Below, in pieces: positions 24,281-35,558 of a DNA stretch of 64,000 nucleotides. Every line of letters starts with the position of its first letter. Within the stretch, counting starts at the first letter, position 1. A program made the position numbers and the translations under genes. The stretch lies in NCBI GenBank assembly GCA_019843655.1, contig JACDQD010000102.1, positions 6,209,501-6,273,500 of the forward strand, in the 5' to 3' direction. The DNA is from Lethocerus indicus. Lineage: Eukaryota; Arthropoda; Insecta; Hemiptera; Belostomatidae. The notes beneath the pieces were generated by a model. It did no database searches and was not told the origin of the DNA. It saw nothing but the letters and a program-made list of their open reading frames with translations.

Positions 24281-24780
24281 TATCGATCAATGTACCCAGT
24301 CCCACCTCGTGTACGTACTGTCTATTGGTGGTAGAGGGATACCGTCAGACGGAAACCTGAATCTACTTATCCGGAAACAGTGGGTCGTTGGAAAAACCCC
24401 TTTTCGCGAATTGTCCGACCGCTGAAAACTGCTACCGTAGGATCGCCTCAGGCCCAAAGAACGTTCTGAGGCCTCCTACTGTCACGAGGCCCCTTCCGAC
24501 TCCATTTTAGAGCGTGCAATCCCGCGGCACGTGATCCCATTCTTCCTCTACTCCTCCATGTTCACCCTAAGTGTTCCGACAGATGAGCACTGAGCGATCC
24601 GTCTTACCTGGAAGAAAAAGCTCACGGCCTGCTCAGGTGGTTGTACGGCGGTACCGAACTCTGGTATTCAGACTATGTTCCGCGCGTCTCACCTAGCTAC
24701 GCGTCTCATCCTCGCTAGGACATGGGTATAGCCGAGGTATAGCTCTAACCCACCTCATTCTGCTGCAAATAATACATAAT
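24281..24780. other. Compositionally distinct block, possible old mobile-element fragment
   Basis: About 500 bases of balanced composition with neither AT-rich linkers nor the GGCC-type words of the islands. It contains an interrupted inverted repeat (24438-24450 with 24467-24479), a 17-base tandem duplication (24683-24699 and 24700-24717, CGCGTCTCA followed by similar bases) and GGTATAGC twice within 20 bases near 24725-24743. On the minus strand a textbook splice-ratchet-like junction, CTTTTTCTTCCAG joined to GTAAGA, falls at 24607/24608. No ORF of note. The even composition and internal repeats suggest a foreign or older mobile sequence, but I recognise no family. Confidence 0.35.
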
Positions 24781-27700
24781 AAATGGTGTATTATATTAGG
24801 ATTTTACTGAATTAATACATTTGATTATTGTACAATGCAGTAATCAGGTAGCATTAACTGAACTGATAAACACCATATTTAGACGTAATAATATCCTCGC
24901 AAAATCAGTTTTGGCAATTAAATGGGATTTAATGGCTAGCGGACCCGAGGGTGGCTTGTTTTTTGGAAGCTCTACACGTATCGCTGAATCGCGTCGCTTA
25001 ATTATGAGGCTTTAAAACCGATTTGAATTGTTGCTTGGGGCAATGATACCATTGTAGCAACAATTGCAGCAATTATAGTCGGTATTTATGACTGATCGTC
25101 ATTATAGGCGGGCCGATTTTCATGCGCAACGGGTTTGTTGGTTTATTTTTGAGCAGACATTATAAATTTACATTATACAATTAAACCAAATTATAAATTG
25201 ATTAGCATTAAAACCTAATGCACTTTAATAATTATAATAGTATAGAAAACAAATTTATCTGGATGTGAATTTTCTAGATTAAGGACATTATCACAGGCAT
25301 TCGCAATCTGCGAGAAGCTCCTTTTTTTATGGTACAATGAACTACAGTTATGGGTACAGTGGCGGTGTTTATATGCCTCTTGCAACCCCCGATAAAAATA
25401 ACCACCACTATTAAAAGTATTTTAAGTGTTTTTAAGAGGAAACCGTTCTTGTCTGAGCTAGAGCCCGAGTAGATCTCGGCCAGTGGCGTTTAAACCACCG
25501 TGGAGGGATAATGGGTAATAGCGGAGAGTGATTGAACGAGCAAATTGGGATGAGAGGTACCACCGGTCATTCCTAGTACGGGAATGGTACTTTAGGAACC
25601 GGGATTTTATGACTTCCTCGACTGTAGGTATGTTGAGGTCATGGTGCATGGTGTGACTAGAAGCTCCTTCATAAATGCCAGCATTAAAGTGGAATTAAAT
25701 GGTGCTGAATATATTTCAACCAGTTCGCCCATTTAACTGTGCACGAGTACAATGTGACATTATTCGGTAACCTCCATCTACCTGCCACTTCCGTGTTTAC
25801 CACGGTTGAATATGTACAGGAATGATATCGGGATCAACGGAAATTCGATGGAGGCAGTTTTAGGGGATATCGATGACCCACTTTGTTCAGATAGAACTAA
25901 CAGAGATGCCTAATGAGAATGAGAGAGTAGTCAGTAATCATTCATTAAGATCATTTGCCACATATTCTGTATATTGCCTATTATTTGTTATTCTGATATA
26001 TTTAATTGATTATTATAAATTTTCATTTTATTGATTTGTATGAAGTTGGTATTTACTAGCGTCAATAGGAATTTTTAAATAATCAAAATAAATATTCATA
26101 ATATAAATATTCAAAATAATCAAAAAAATATATTCCACATTAAATGTTTTAGTTACTAAATTGTAGTATATTTAATGAAGTCAAATGTCCGGTATTCCTG
26201 ATTTTTTTTAACTTCTGAACGATTTTTACAAGACTGAATTTTAAACAATTCGTTGAATTTACTTTTCACCAATTTCTCCCACTATGTTTCTAAAGTGGTT
26301 AGAATTCATACGTGGAGAACAAGTTAGTTGCTGCGCGGTAATTAATTTTTCCCCCCTCTTGCAACTCCGGTAATATTGAAAACAAGTCGAGTTGGGGGCC
26401 CCATGTTTACAGTAAACTGTTGCAATTACCGCACGGTAAACAGCGCGCTGAACAATGTTTATATCATTCCTATACCTGTTCTTGAATTAATAACCAGGCC
26501 ATTTGCCGACGTTGTTTGCTCCCGGGGGTAATTGATATCAGGGTGAGTTCGAATTGTATATCTCCGGCGGGGACAATTTCGATTGTGGTTTACTGAAACG
26601 GGGTCCGGTTTAAAATGTTCCATAAACCATTACGGCGAGCACCTAAATCACATTGTACAAATTATAGTAATAAACAATTAAATACCCCAGCAAGAAACCT
26701 AATTTTTCTTGCATGAAATTTTATGATCTCACTTTTAAAATATGAATTTTGTTGGATGAATATAGTTTGGATGATATTAAGAATTATATTTAAGTATTTT
26801 ATTATAAGTATTGTAAGTTAACGTTACTACAATTGAATACTGTCAACGGCTAAAGTAATTTTCTCTATAAAGCCAAATGAAAGGCACTCAGGGATATTTT
26901 TTTCTGTCAGTCTCATCTAATAAATCAGTCTGCCATCGTGACATATCAAAATAGGGTGGAAAGAATTTCGTACGGGGGGAGCACCAGTTTCCCCAGTAAA
27001 ACCGATTATCGCTCAAGATCCTGAGGCCTATTGGCAGTCGGGGTTGAGTTATGCCAGGGGAGATTGACCGGCCATTAAGCTGCCGGTGTGGGCGGAAGAG
27101 GCCCTTACCCAGAGCGAATCCTATCCGATAAATAACTTGTGTATCTCTGCTGGGTTTAACTTGGCCGATAGATGAAGGTCTCTCTCCTCATTCTTCTTGC
27201 GCAGAGTGGATATGCGTCCCGGAGGAGGCATTTGCGCCCGGGATAGTGGGAGTCCGCATGCCAGGAATGCGGTTAAACTATTATGGCCGAGATTGCCGCT
27301 CCCGCTCGTAAGTTTCCAAACTTCACGTGTAAGAGTGTACTCGAATACTTCTAATGGCAGTAGGTTCTGTAGTACTGTTCTTTGGAATACACGAGGGCCG
27401 TTTACTTGTTACGCAGCTCTTGGACCTGTCTGTTGTTTTTTTTATTCTATCAAATTTAGAATATTGAAAAATATTGGATTTGGGTATTTAATATTGCCGC
27501 GTTAGTTCAAATGCTTGTAATTGATAATTATTAACCGAACAGAAGATCCGGTGGCTCAGTGATACAAGTAATATGTAATACTTATATGTATAAACGTAAA
27601 AAGCCCTGCGAACCGTGCAGGTACCTGTATGCTAGTACACCTTGCTGGAGTATAATGTAGAAACAGCCTATAGAAATTTAATTTCAATAAATGTTAAGGA

Positions 27701-30700
27701 CTCCTATCGATGAATAAGTGCTTTAATATTTTACGCAATGGTTTTAGAAAGAAATGTCTCAATGATAAAACTTGGTTACATCAGTAATTGCAAAAGAAAT
27801 TTGGATGAAATACTATGCTTTAAATTACTGAAAAACTATTACTTTTGTTAGTAATATATTAAAAATTGTACATAATCATTCTCAGAATTATACATCGAAT
27901 TCCTAAGATGTTTTATTAACGAGTCATAGACAGCTTGACATCTGTAATATGTTATGAAACTATAAGTCTCTTGCTACGATAAAATGTGAAACATAAATCT
28001 GTCAAAACTCATAACAGTTGAAAAACATACTGGTAACGAGAGCATGCAGAGATCAATTCAGGTCGACCCTTCAGCGACCATAAACGTAGTCAGCTTCGAC
28101 GATTAACCTAAATGAAATGTTTCCCATCAGAGTGGTACATTCGGTCCATCGTACGGTTTTAATGGGTCATGATGCCATTACAAAAGGACATATAAACGAC
28201 ATTTTTTATTGTGTTGGATCATCACAGGCTGTCATGCCCACCCAAAAAAATTTAAAAAACATAATCTTAATTGCTACAACATAATTAATAGCATTAAATT
28301 GATTACAAAAATATTAAACATAATACAATTTATTGAAAGGAAGAACTAAAAGATATATGATTTTATTTTTCGTTAATTATTGTTATTTGTCCCTTCTCGT
28401 TAATTATTATAAGGGTAAAGTCGAAACCGGCTGCTTGATTGACTACGTCCGTACATCAATAACGAATCATGAGTTAGCTGTGTGGTAGTCTGTACCCCGT
28501 AATGCTTTGAGTATGTCCCCACTTGTTTTCTTTGACTTAATTACATTAATTTGGCCTCTTTTCAAGCGTACTCAGTCTTTGGGGTCCACTTCATAATCGG
28601 GCATACCCCGACCCCCCTCTTCGGGTATAGTCGGACTCCGGCTAATGTTTCCTAATTAAAAACCCTCCCCCGGGTCTTTGAAAGCGCCGGGGACTCTTTC
28701 TCCTCCGCAGAACGGCACTTAACGGCCGGCGGAAAAGCCTAATCTATCGGTCGTATTACTCAAAGCCCAGCCGCCGATAGAAACCCAATGGAAAGGGGGG
28801 AACTTAAATGTATTCAGTTTGTCCGCGAATTAGCATGATAAAGCCCACCGCCCTCCCTGTGTATCTTTGTCTCTGTCGCGCCCGTTGAACAGCTTATATC
28901 TCACCCTCCTCCTCCCGCACGCTTTCATTTCAATAATTGAAACCTCCCGAAACCCTCACCCCCACCATTACCGCCTCACTTTCTCCCAACATTTACTACG
29001 TCACGGTTGATCGTCTCAGTGGTTAATATCCCATAAAGTTTTTTGGTGGTGTTGGTGATGGGGTGGGACCGCTTTATTTCCGCTTTATTAGGGACCGGTT
29101 CAGAAACCAGCATATTTCCTTGGGGATATTTAACTTATGTAACGATGTAGGAAATAACGACACCAAATAAGTACTGCCGTTAAAGAACTCTAAATATATA
29201 AGAATTATGATATTTCATACCTCATTAATTAGTTAGTGAACCGCTTCCTTGGAATTCTTATTAATAATATATTTTAACTCGCCAACTCTTTATCCTCAAT
29301 ACTTGCTAGGTGCGCTTGCTTTAATTTCATTTCAATTAAACACACTTTTCATATTCTTTTACTATTAATGAATGAAATTCAGTTTTGCCCTGTCCGATTA
29401 CTGTATCCTTTTATTATAACTTGTTCTGTAAGTAGTTTAACCATTTAAACAGGAAACAACGTGCTTGAGCTAGAAGTAGATGTCCCATCAACTGTGCCGT
29501 TGTTCGAATAAAAAATTGCGCAAAAGACTATTTTAATCCGTGTTTATTTTTCTGAGGGGCCAGTTGTTTTTCCCGTTAAGAAGACGGAGGGCGGCCATTT
29601 GGGATCGTTTTGCATAATTGAAGGGGGACGAGTGGGGCGCCCTTCCGTTCACTTTCCGCCGGCCACCCTGCGGTTATTATTTAAGAGGAATGAATTATCG
29701 GGGAGCCTTTCCGCGCCGATTCATTAAGAGAAATGAGCCGACAACTTTATTTCGGCTAATCTGTCGCCGCCCTCTGCCAACACAGCGCGTCAATTCACTT
29801 TCTCCGCCTCTGGATAAACAAAGATGAAATTGGGCCGCGATATTCGGTTCTAATCGGAATCCCGGAGTTTTACAAAATTTTACAAAAAAGGATTGAAAAA
29901 AAAATGTTTCCCACAGATACCTCATTAGATCTTTGGGATCGATTATGAATGTTTGTGATTTATTTTTACTTCGGGGCTGCACTTTTCGAATGAAAAAATA
30001 ATTGAATAAATAAACCTTTCTGTTTCTTAGAACTTGTTCTAAGAACTTCGTTTTACTTTCGTACCTTCGAAATCATCATTTTGTGTTTTACGCATAGAAA
30101 ATGGTACAAGATATTAAAATTATCATTTTTCAATTTTTCCTTATTTATGCGATTTATTGTGCACGAAATACGTATTTAAGTTGTATTTATGGAGGGAAAT
30201 AAAAAGGGAATGGATTTTTTATCGGAGCTCGTGATTACGAAATCTTATAATGCCGTTAGAATAGAAAAATAAAATTGCTCGTTAAATCCCAGTACTTTAA
30301 TACTAGGCCATTAAAGTGTTTTACTGCTTAAATTTTCAAACCGGGAGGCGCTAGGACTGCATTTTCCTTCAGTTGTGTCGTATAAGCAAGGCGGATTAGG
30401 CCTTCACGATTTCATTGCATTTCCTCTTCCCTCCAGAATAATTAAATTTCAGTTGATTACAGCCCCTCGCTGCATCTGGACCCCAACGGTCATTAATTAA
30501 ATACCGACACTATTTTATCAGCTCATTTCTTAAGTTGGACTCATTACCTAGGAGTAATCACTAGAGTGAAACTCTACGTAAAGTGATTTACGTATTTACA
30601 AACAATTAAGAACCAATAAAAAAAATTTGTATCTTTTTCTATGTTTCTGATTTATAAAGAAAAAAAAGTGCATTTATAAAGAAAATGTTTATTACAACCG

Positions 30701-31572
30701 GTTTTTAATATCCAATATGCAGCCAGTGCTATTGATAGTGACAGTGTAACATTATTAATTATATTAAATGTAGGTCTGACGATATTTGATCAGTGATATT
30801 ACCGCTGTGATTGATAGCGGTAGCCGTCCAAGATGACAACCAAGATGTAGTATATGTCCAAATATAAACGCAGATGCATTCTTACTAAATGTCTTTTTTG
30901 GAGCTAAAAGGCAGCGTGTGCCTGAGTGAATACTTTATAAAAGTAGTGCACCGCACTTGGGACGGCTAATTTGCTTGGGAATCCCAATTTCCCAAAGAAA
31001 CTCAGGCGGCGACAGGCGGAGTTGAGCAATTAACTGAAAAACTCATCCCCGAGACTCCTCATTAATATTCCGGCCGTTCATTATACCAATTATCCAATTA
31101 AATTGGGAGCGCGGGCTGCCGGTTGCGTTTTTTCCCCCTTCGCAAAATAGAGTTATTATTTTTCGATAATCAAAATTCAGCCGCCTTCCCCTCCGAAGTA
31201 GAGTTGCATCTTCCTAAAATTCTGACTTATTAGCATTATATTAGACATTTTTCCCCTCGGTTATGTACTCGATATTAAAAAGAATGTGAAATATTGATTC
31301 AGCTAATTGCCTCGCCTCATTAACAATTAAAATTGTGCTCAAAAAAAAATTGATATCAAAAGCACCTAAATTCCACAAAACTCCATTATTTCCTATATGT
31401 ATTTACTTCAGTAACTCTAGAAACTCTATAAATTAAATTATTAAATTCACTATTCTATTATTAAATGCATTCGAACTGTTTATATTTTTTCTAATTTGAC
31501 TATTTAATTTTTTAGAAAAAGTATGGACCCAAAGTCGTAATAGAAAAAATAAAATTAAAATATTAAAAATAT
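24781..31572. other. Non-coding stretch with islands at 26340-26650, 26960-27430, 28570-29000, 29530-29860 and 31010-31200
   Basis: AT-rich DNA dominates. The segment 25440-25960 is of balanced composition, like 24281-24780, and may be another old insertion. An ORF of 102 codons lies at 27197-27505 in a GC island and has no recognised domain. A strong acceptor-like tract (TTTCCTCTTCCCTCCAG) ends near 30436 but no donor-bounded coding segment follows. Near 27545-27630 are a tRNA A-box-like word (TGGCTCAGTGA) and a small stem CCTGC/GCAGG, not enough for a tRNA or SINE call. Confidence 0.5.
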
Positions 31573-31592
31573 TATATATATATATATATATA
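31573..31592. repeat. (TA)10 microsatellite
   Basis: Ten TA dinucleotides inside a wider A/T-only region (about 31540-31620). Confidence 0.9.
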
Positions 31593-33161
31593 TTTATTTA
31601 AATATTAAAATATTTTATTTATAGAAATAAAACTTTGTCCTATTACAACATTCGACGTGAATATTAGCAGTGGGAATGCGTTTACACAACAATATAAAGG
31701 TGATTTTTATGTCGAACCAATAGAGGGTGACTAGAGAAGATGGCGGCGGTCCAAACCCGTTTAAAAATTCGTCCCCCGAAGGTGAATAGTCGAGCGATCG
31801 AGTGTGCGTGAATGCCTCCCTCCCTCTCTCCCCTCACACCCTTCCACGCTTCGTGGCGAAATGCAGATATCGCATATCGGATATTCGGTACGGGCGTCCG
31901 GCCGGTAAATCGGCGGCTATTTATTTATTGAACGTTGAGATTACGGGAACGTGAAGCGGGAAGAATTCGGCCGGAAATTTGTTCATTAATTTATAATGAA
32001 TCATCGACGTTTCAATGATGACTGGGGTGATTATCGGTTAATGTCATAATTGCTAGGATTAAAACCAGAGGTGTGAAATTACCGTTCGAACGGATGGATG
32101 AACTATTTCTTCTTCACTATATGTTTGTTTTTAAGAGGAATGATTTAAGGCCATTCGACTGGTTAATACGATTGGATCGATGTATACTATCCTCAGTAAC
32201 GATTTCTTTATTTAAAAAAGCTATGATGACTACATCACATCGGCCACAACTCGATCTTCAAAGAAACCGGAAGAATTTTTTATACACTCATGAAATTTAC
32301 AAGAATTTACACTTCTGTGTGATTCGTTGAGTATGCATAAATTTAAAGACTCAGGACAGATGTTTTGTGTTTAGTGTGTATTCTTTCGGAGCTACTTATG
32401 ACTCTTTCAAGTAGTGGCACGTGTACTACATGAATAATGCTTTTTCGAAAAGGAAAGAGTATTTTTATAATTAGCACAATTTGTTAGCAGGAAATCATCC
32501 ATTCGCATATTGTCAAGAGAATATAACCTCTGGAGTAGAACGTAAGCTCATATAATTGGTCCTATAACTATTTTCAAAACACTCCCATATAATATTTTTC
32601 CTTTTAAATCAAAGGTGTTTCCCAACAACAAAAGGAAAGACCCAGAGCCACTACCCCATTTAAACGATACAAATAAAGTACTAAAGTACGTTTTCGAACT
32701 CTTTCATTGTATTGTACATTACAGGGGAGTGAGCCTAAGTTGAATTGAACATATTTTGGAATCCCTTTCCGGGACTAATCGGGGCGGGGATGACCCACTT
32801 CCTTCCTCTTCGGTTGCCGGACAAACAAGATGTTTCGATTCGGCTCATTTCTGGAAATCCCATTTCGGTTGTTTGCTTTTGAAGTTGGATGAAGGGGCCG
32901 CTGGTAGGGAGGGAACCCGGAATTATGTTGGCGATCCCGGCTCGATAGGGCTCGAGGCCAATATTTCTGATGTATTGTAAACTTCGCCTGATTCCAGTCT
33001 CCCTCGCTCTCTCCCTCTCTGGGGGGTATAAAACCGATCTCCCCCCCTGATAAGAGGCCCGATGGGCAACAACCGATTCAATACCCTACAGTGTCTGTTT
33101 ATTAGTCAAGACGAGCCCCTTGAACGACACCAGGATAGAATGTGTTCTGACTGTTGCGATG
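31593..33161. other. Non-coding stretch with islands at 31720-31990 and 32740-33130
   Basis: The 31720-31990 island contains AAGATGGCGGC (31737-31747), the core of YY1/Pho-type sites, but that word is not over-represented in the window. The 32740-33130 island ends in a CT-rich tract and a TATAAAA box listed separately. ORFs of 74-85 codons at 32073-32330 and 32756-32980 have no recognised domain. Confidence 0.45.
33001..33060 (+). promoter_or_regulatory. TATA-like box after a CT-rich tract, weak promoter candidate
   Basis: A CTCTCTCCCTCTCT tract (33007-33020, a GAGA-factor-type site on the other strand) is followed by a G run and TATAAAA at 33027-33033 in a GC-rich setting, which makes the TATA word stand out. 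No initiator matching TCAGT lies 25-35 bases downstream and no exon follows, so the call rests on the box and its setting alone. Confidence 0.15.
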
Positions 33162-33240
33162 TTCTGTCTCCACTCTCCTACTTCTAAACTCAAGCCTGTT
33201 TCCTTGTCCTATTTCCATGTAACATTATGTCAGTAGTATA
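33162..33240 (+). repeat. Dispersed repeat family R1, copy e
   Basis: Begins with TTCTGTCTCCACTC, identical over 14 bases to copies at 15756 and 54935, then diverges. Later words (CTGTTTCC, ATTTCCATGTAAC) loosely follow the order seen in the 54935 copy. It lies about 430 bases from the foldback copy at 33589. Confidence 0.4.
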
Positions 33241-33463
33241 ATGTTAATACTTTAGTAGAGAAAACTTCATATGGATCAAACTTCTGGACTTAGTATGTTA
33301 GCATACAAGCACGAGGTGACAGGTATTTTGTCCCTTACTTATTCCGAATGAAGTGACGTTTAAAACCTCTTTTTCAAAACGCATAATTGAATTAAAATTA
33401 AGAAAAATGTGAACATATTATATATGTGTGTAATCATCCAATAAAATATTTTGTAATCCTAGT

Positions 33464-33532
33464 AATGTAAATTTTATTTTTGCAGGTATGTTCCACTCTT
33501 TTTCTATACTTGGCAATTAATTCCGTAAGTAC
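33464..33532 (+). promoter_or_regulatory. Candidate recursive splice site with short cryptic exon (copy 2)
   Basis: A T-rich tract ending TTTTATTTTTGCAG (AG at 33484-33485) is joined directly to GTATGT. After 39 bases a near-perfect donor, GTAAGTAC, begins at 33525, within TAATTCCGTAAGTAC (33518-33532), identical to the copy-1 element. Only these two GTAAGTAC sites were seen on the plus strand. The segment between the junction and the second donor differs from copy 1 in sequence and length, which suits constraint on the splice signals more than on a coding exon. CAGGTATGTT also occurs inverted at 33554-33563, so the site lies in a cluster of inverted repeats and might instead belong to a mobile element. 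Confidence 0.35.
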
Positions 33533-33588
33533 AATTTACGATTATTCTAGTTTAACATACCTGTTTTGTGGTCTGCGAGGGGTTGGAA

Positions 33589-33682
33589 TACCGTAGGTTT
33601 GTGGTGTTTCTGTCTCCTCTCGCTGGGTTTAACAAAAGACCAAACCAGCGCGAGGTGACAGAAACACCACAAACCTACGGTA
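33589..33682. repeat. 94-bp foldback: 42-bp inverted repeat with 10-nt spacer (R1-related)
   Basis: Arms 33589-33630 and 33641-33682 are reverse complements at 38 of 42 positions, the outer 26 bases being perfect. The RNA would form a long hairpin with a 10-base loop. The arm contains TTTCTGTCTCCTCTCGCTGG and its partner, read in reverse, CGCTGGTTTGGTCTTTTG, the consensus of repeat family R1, also seen at 43731. It therefore looks like two head-to-head R1 ends or a foldback MITE. A small-RNA precursor is possible because the stem length suits Dicer, but no other copy targets are evident. The 64-codon ORF across it is incidental. Confidence 0.85.
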
Positions 33683-35504
33683 CGATTATTCCGTTTCTTG
33701 ATATATCTGGTATCTGTATAGTTGTTTAAATGGAAGTACACTTTTATAAAATTCAGCTAGAGTGAATATAATTGAAAATTTATCGAATAAACGCATCAAT
33801 TCAATATTTATAAAAATAGCTTAGCGTAAGAGAGATAATAAGGGCGATAGAAACATACCAAATCGAAAACAGATGCGGGCCGTATTAGCTCCTCTAAATG
33901 AATGTTCCATATATTCGTGATTTTCAAAGGAAGGAGTTTTAGCAGCATTATTTTCAGCAGCAGGGTTTCATAGCAGTTATGAAATATTGTGTCGAGTCTG
34001 AGAGCGAGCTATCGTTGGCCGGTGTTATGTTTCTCAGTTACTTTACAGCCGGTATTTGAACTTTTGTTTCCCCCCTCGTCCTCGGCAGCCGAGAACAGCA
34101 ATACAGAGGGACTCCGGGATACTCTCGGCAAGAGGGGTTAAAGGTCAGCCCGGAAGTGGGGCGTAAAATATTATTTACGTTCAAAAGGGAGTAGACTGCC
34201 GTGTAAAAGACGGATTGAAACCCCGTTTTCGTTTATGAACGGGGAGGAAATAAAAACCGCGGCGGCGGCGATATCGGTAATATCGACGGGGGGGGGGGTT
34301 GTGTCGGTTATAAACCGGCCTTTTTGTGGCCTGGGCCAGCGTACAATTTTCAATATTTATCCCGCCGAGCCTCCCTACCGTTCGCGACCCAAATTACTTT
34401 TCGGCGGCCGTAAACAGAAGTAAATAAAGGTGGCTGGGACTTCACCCAGCGGCCGCCTCCCGCAATAAACTGACCCTATGAAACCCGATGTGTTCGTTTC
34501 TCCACCCTCCCTCCCCGCCCTCCCATTTTTTTGTTTGCGGCATTCCCAGCGTTTAGGGGGACCTCTGATCGGACTGAAATTTCATTTCCGGGCCCGGCTT
34601 CGAAGCCGCCGGTAATGATTTATTTCCGAACTCCGTTCGGTACCCGACGTTTTAAAGGGGTAGGCATTTTGTAGACGAGTTATGGTTTGAAGCGGGACGA
34701 TGGTTCACCATTCCTCGTATAGACAACACAAAAAATGTTCTCCTTATCTTTCCACATGCCCCACTTCGGTTGTGTACACTAATAAAAGGACTTCTTGATT
34801 AGAACTCACTGCTATGTTTAATATTTTTTTTATTTCGCAATGTAAAACTAAATGGATGAACTGCGATCATTTCATGTAGCTAGGTAAATACTTTTATTCC
34901 TTAGTACTACAGCTCTTCCGACTGTTGATGGACATGAACTTAATACATTATAGTATTCATTCCTAAATATTTTATGAAATTATAGTGAAATTGAGGTTTT
35001 TTTTGTTAGAAACTTATAGCTTAAATGATACTATCCTTATTTGTTTGAGATTAATACAATCGTTTACTAATATTCTTGTTAAAGTCATTCTTAATTTTGA
35101 AACATAAACTATTAATCCGATAAATGTCAATCCCGTTGATTTAAAGTTGTTACACAGCTGCAGGTCCTCAAAAGTTAATTCCATACCATAACTCATTTGT
35201 AGATTTATTACGCGATTTGTGTCGAATTATTTCGCTTTGTTTAATGCTATTAAAATGTATTTCCACTGACCGTTTTGCTGCGCCCGTTGGAAACGATCGG
35301 TCCCATTTTACGAGTTATGAGGGGAACTGAAATATGGAGCTATGGAATTGGAATACTCTGTTTTGTTCTGGCGTTTTCATAAACGGATTTTACATTTCCG
35401 CATCTGACCCCTGTTGCTTCGTTCCAATAGTTTTTCAATAATATATCTCATGTTATTAGTATTTCTTTATTATTTGCAGAAATTATTGCAGTATAATATA
35501 TTGT
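33683..35504. other. Non-coding stretch with a large island at 34030-34700
   Basis: The island at 34030-34700 is strongly GC-rich, with a CGG-repeat segment (34258-34270), an 11-base G run (34288-34298) and many CCGG words. A 62-codon plus and a 60-codon minus ORF cross these low-complexity runs and are not credible. The rest is AT-rich with nothing recognised. Confidence 0.5.
34258..34298. repeat. (CGG)n segment and 11-base G run
   Basis: CCGCGGCGGCGGCG is followed 18 bases later by eleven consecutive G residues. Simple-sequence, prone to length change; G-runs like this can form quadruplex structures only with further runs nearby, which are not present in a regular spacing here. Confidence 0.85.
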
Positions 35505-35558
35505 CTTTCTTGGAAATGCAAACATATGAAGATTAATATGTTTGCATTTCCAAGACAG
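35505..35558. repeat. Perfect 20-bp inverted repeat with 8-nt spacer
   Basis: Arms 35508-35527 and 35536-35555 are exact reverse complements (20 of 20) around an 8-base spacer. After one mismatch the pairing continues for three more base pairs (35504-35506 with 35557-35559). Arm length and spacer length equal those at 14971-15018, although the sequences are unrelated, which hints at a common mechanism such as template-switch foldback. The setting is very AT-rich. Confidence 0.9.

Noticed and set aside
25358..25425. CAGTGGCGGTG and CCACCACTATT as transposon ends
   Set aside because: The two words pair imperfectly and lie only about 60 bases apart; no element body.
27545..27640. tRNA-derived SINE head (A-box-like TGGCTCAGTGA)
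   Set aside because: No B box at the proper distance and no cloverleaf pairing.
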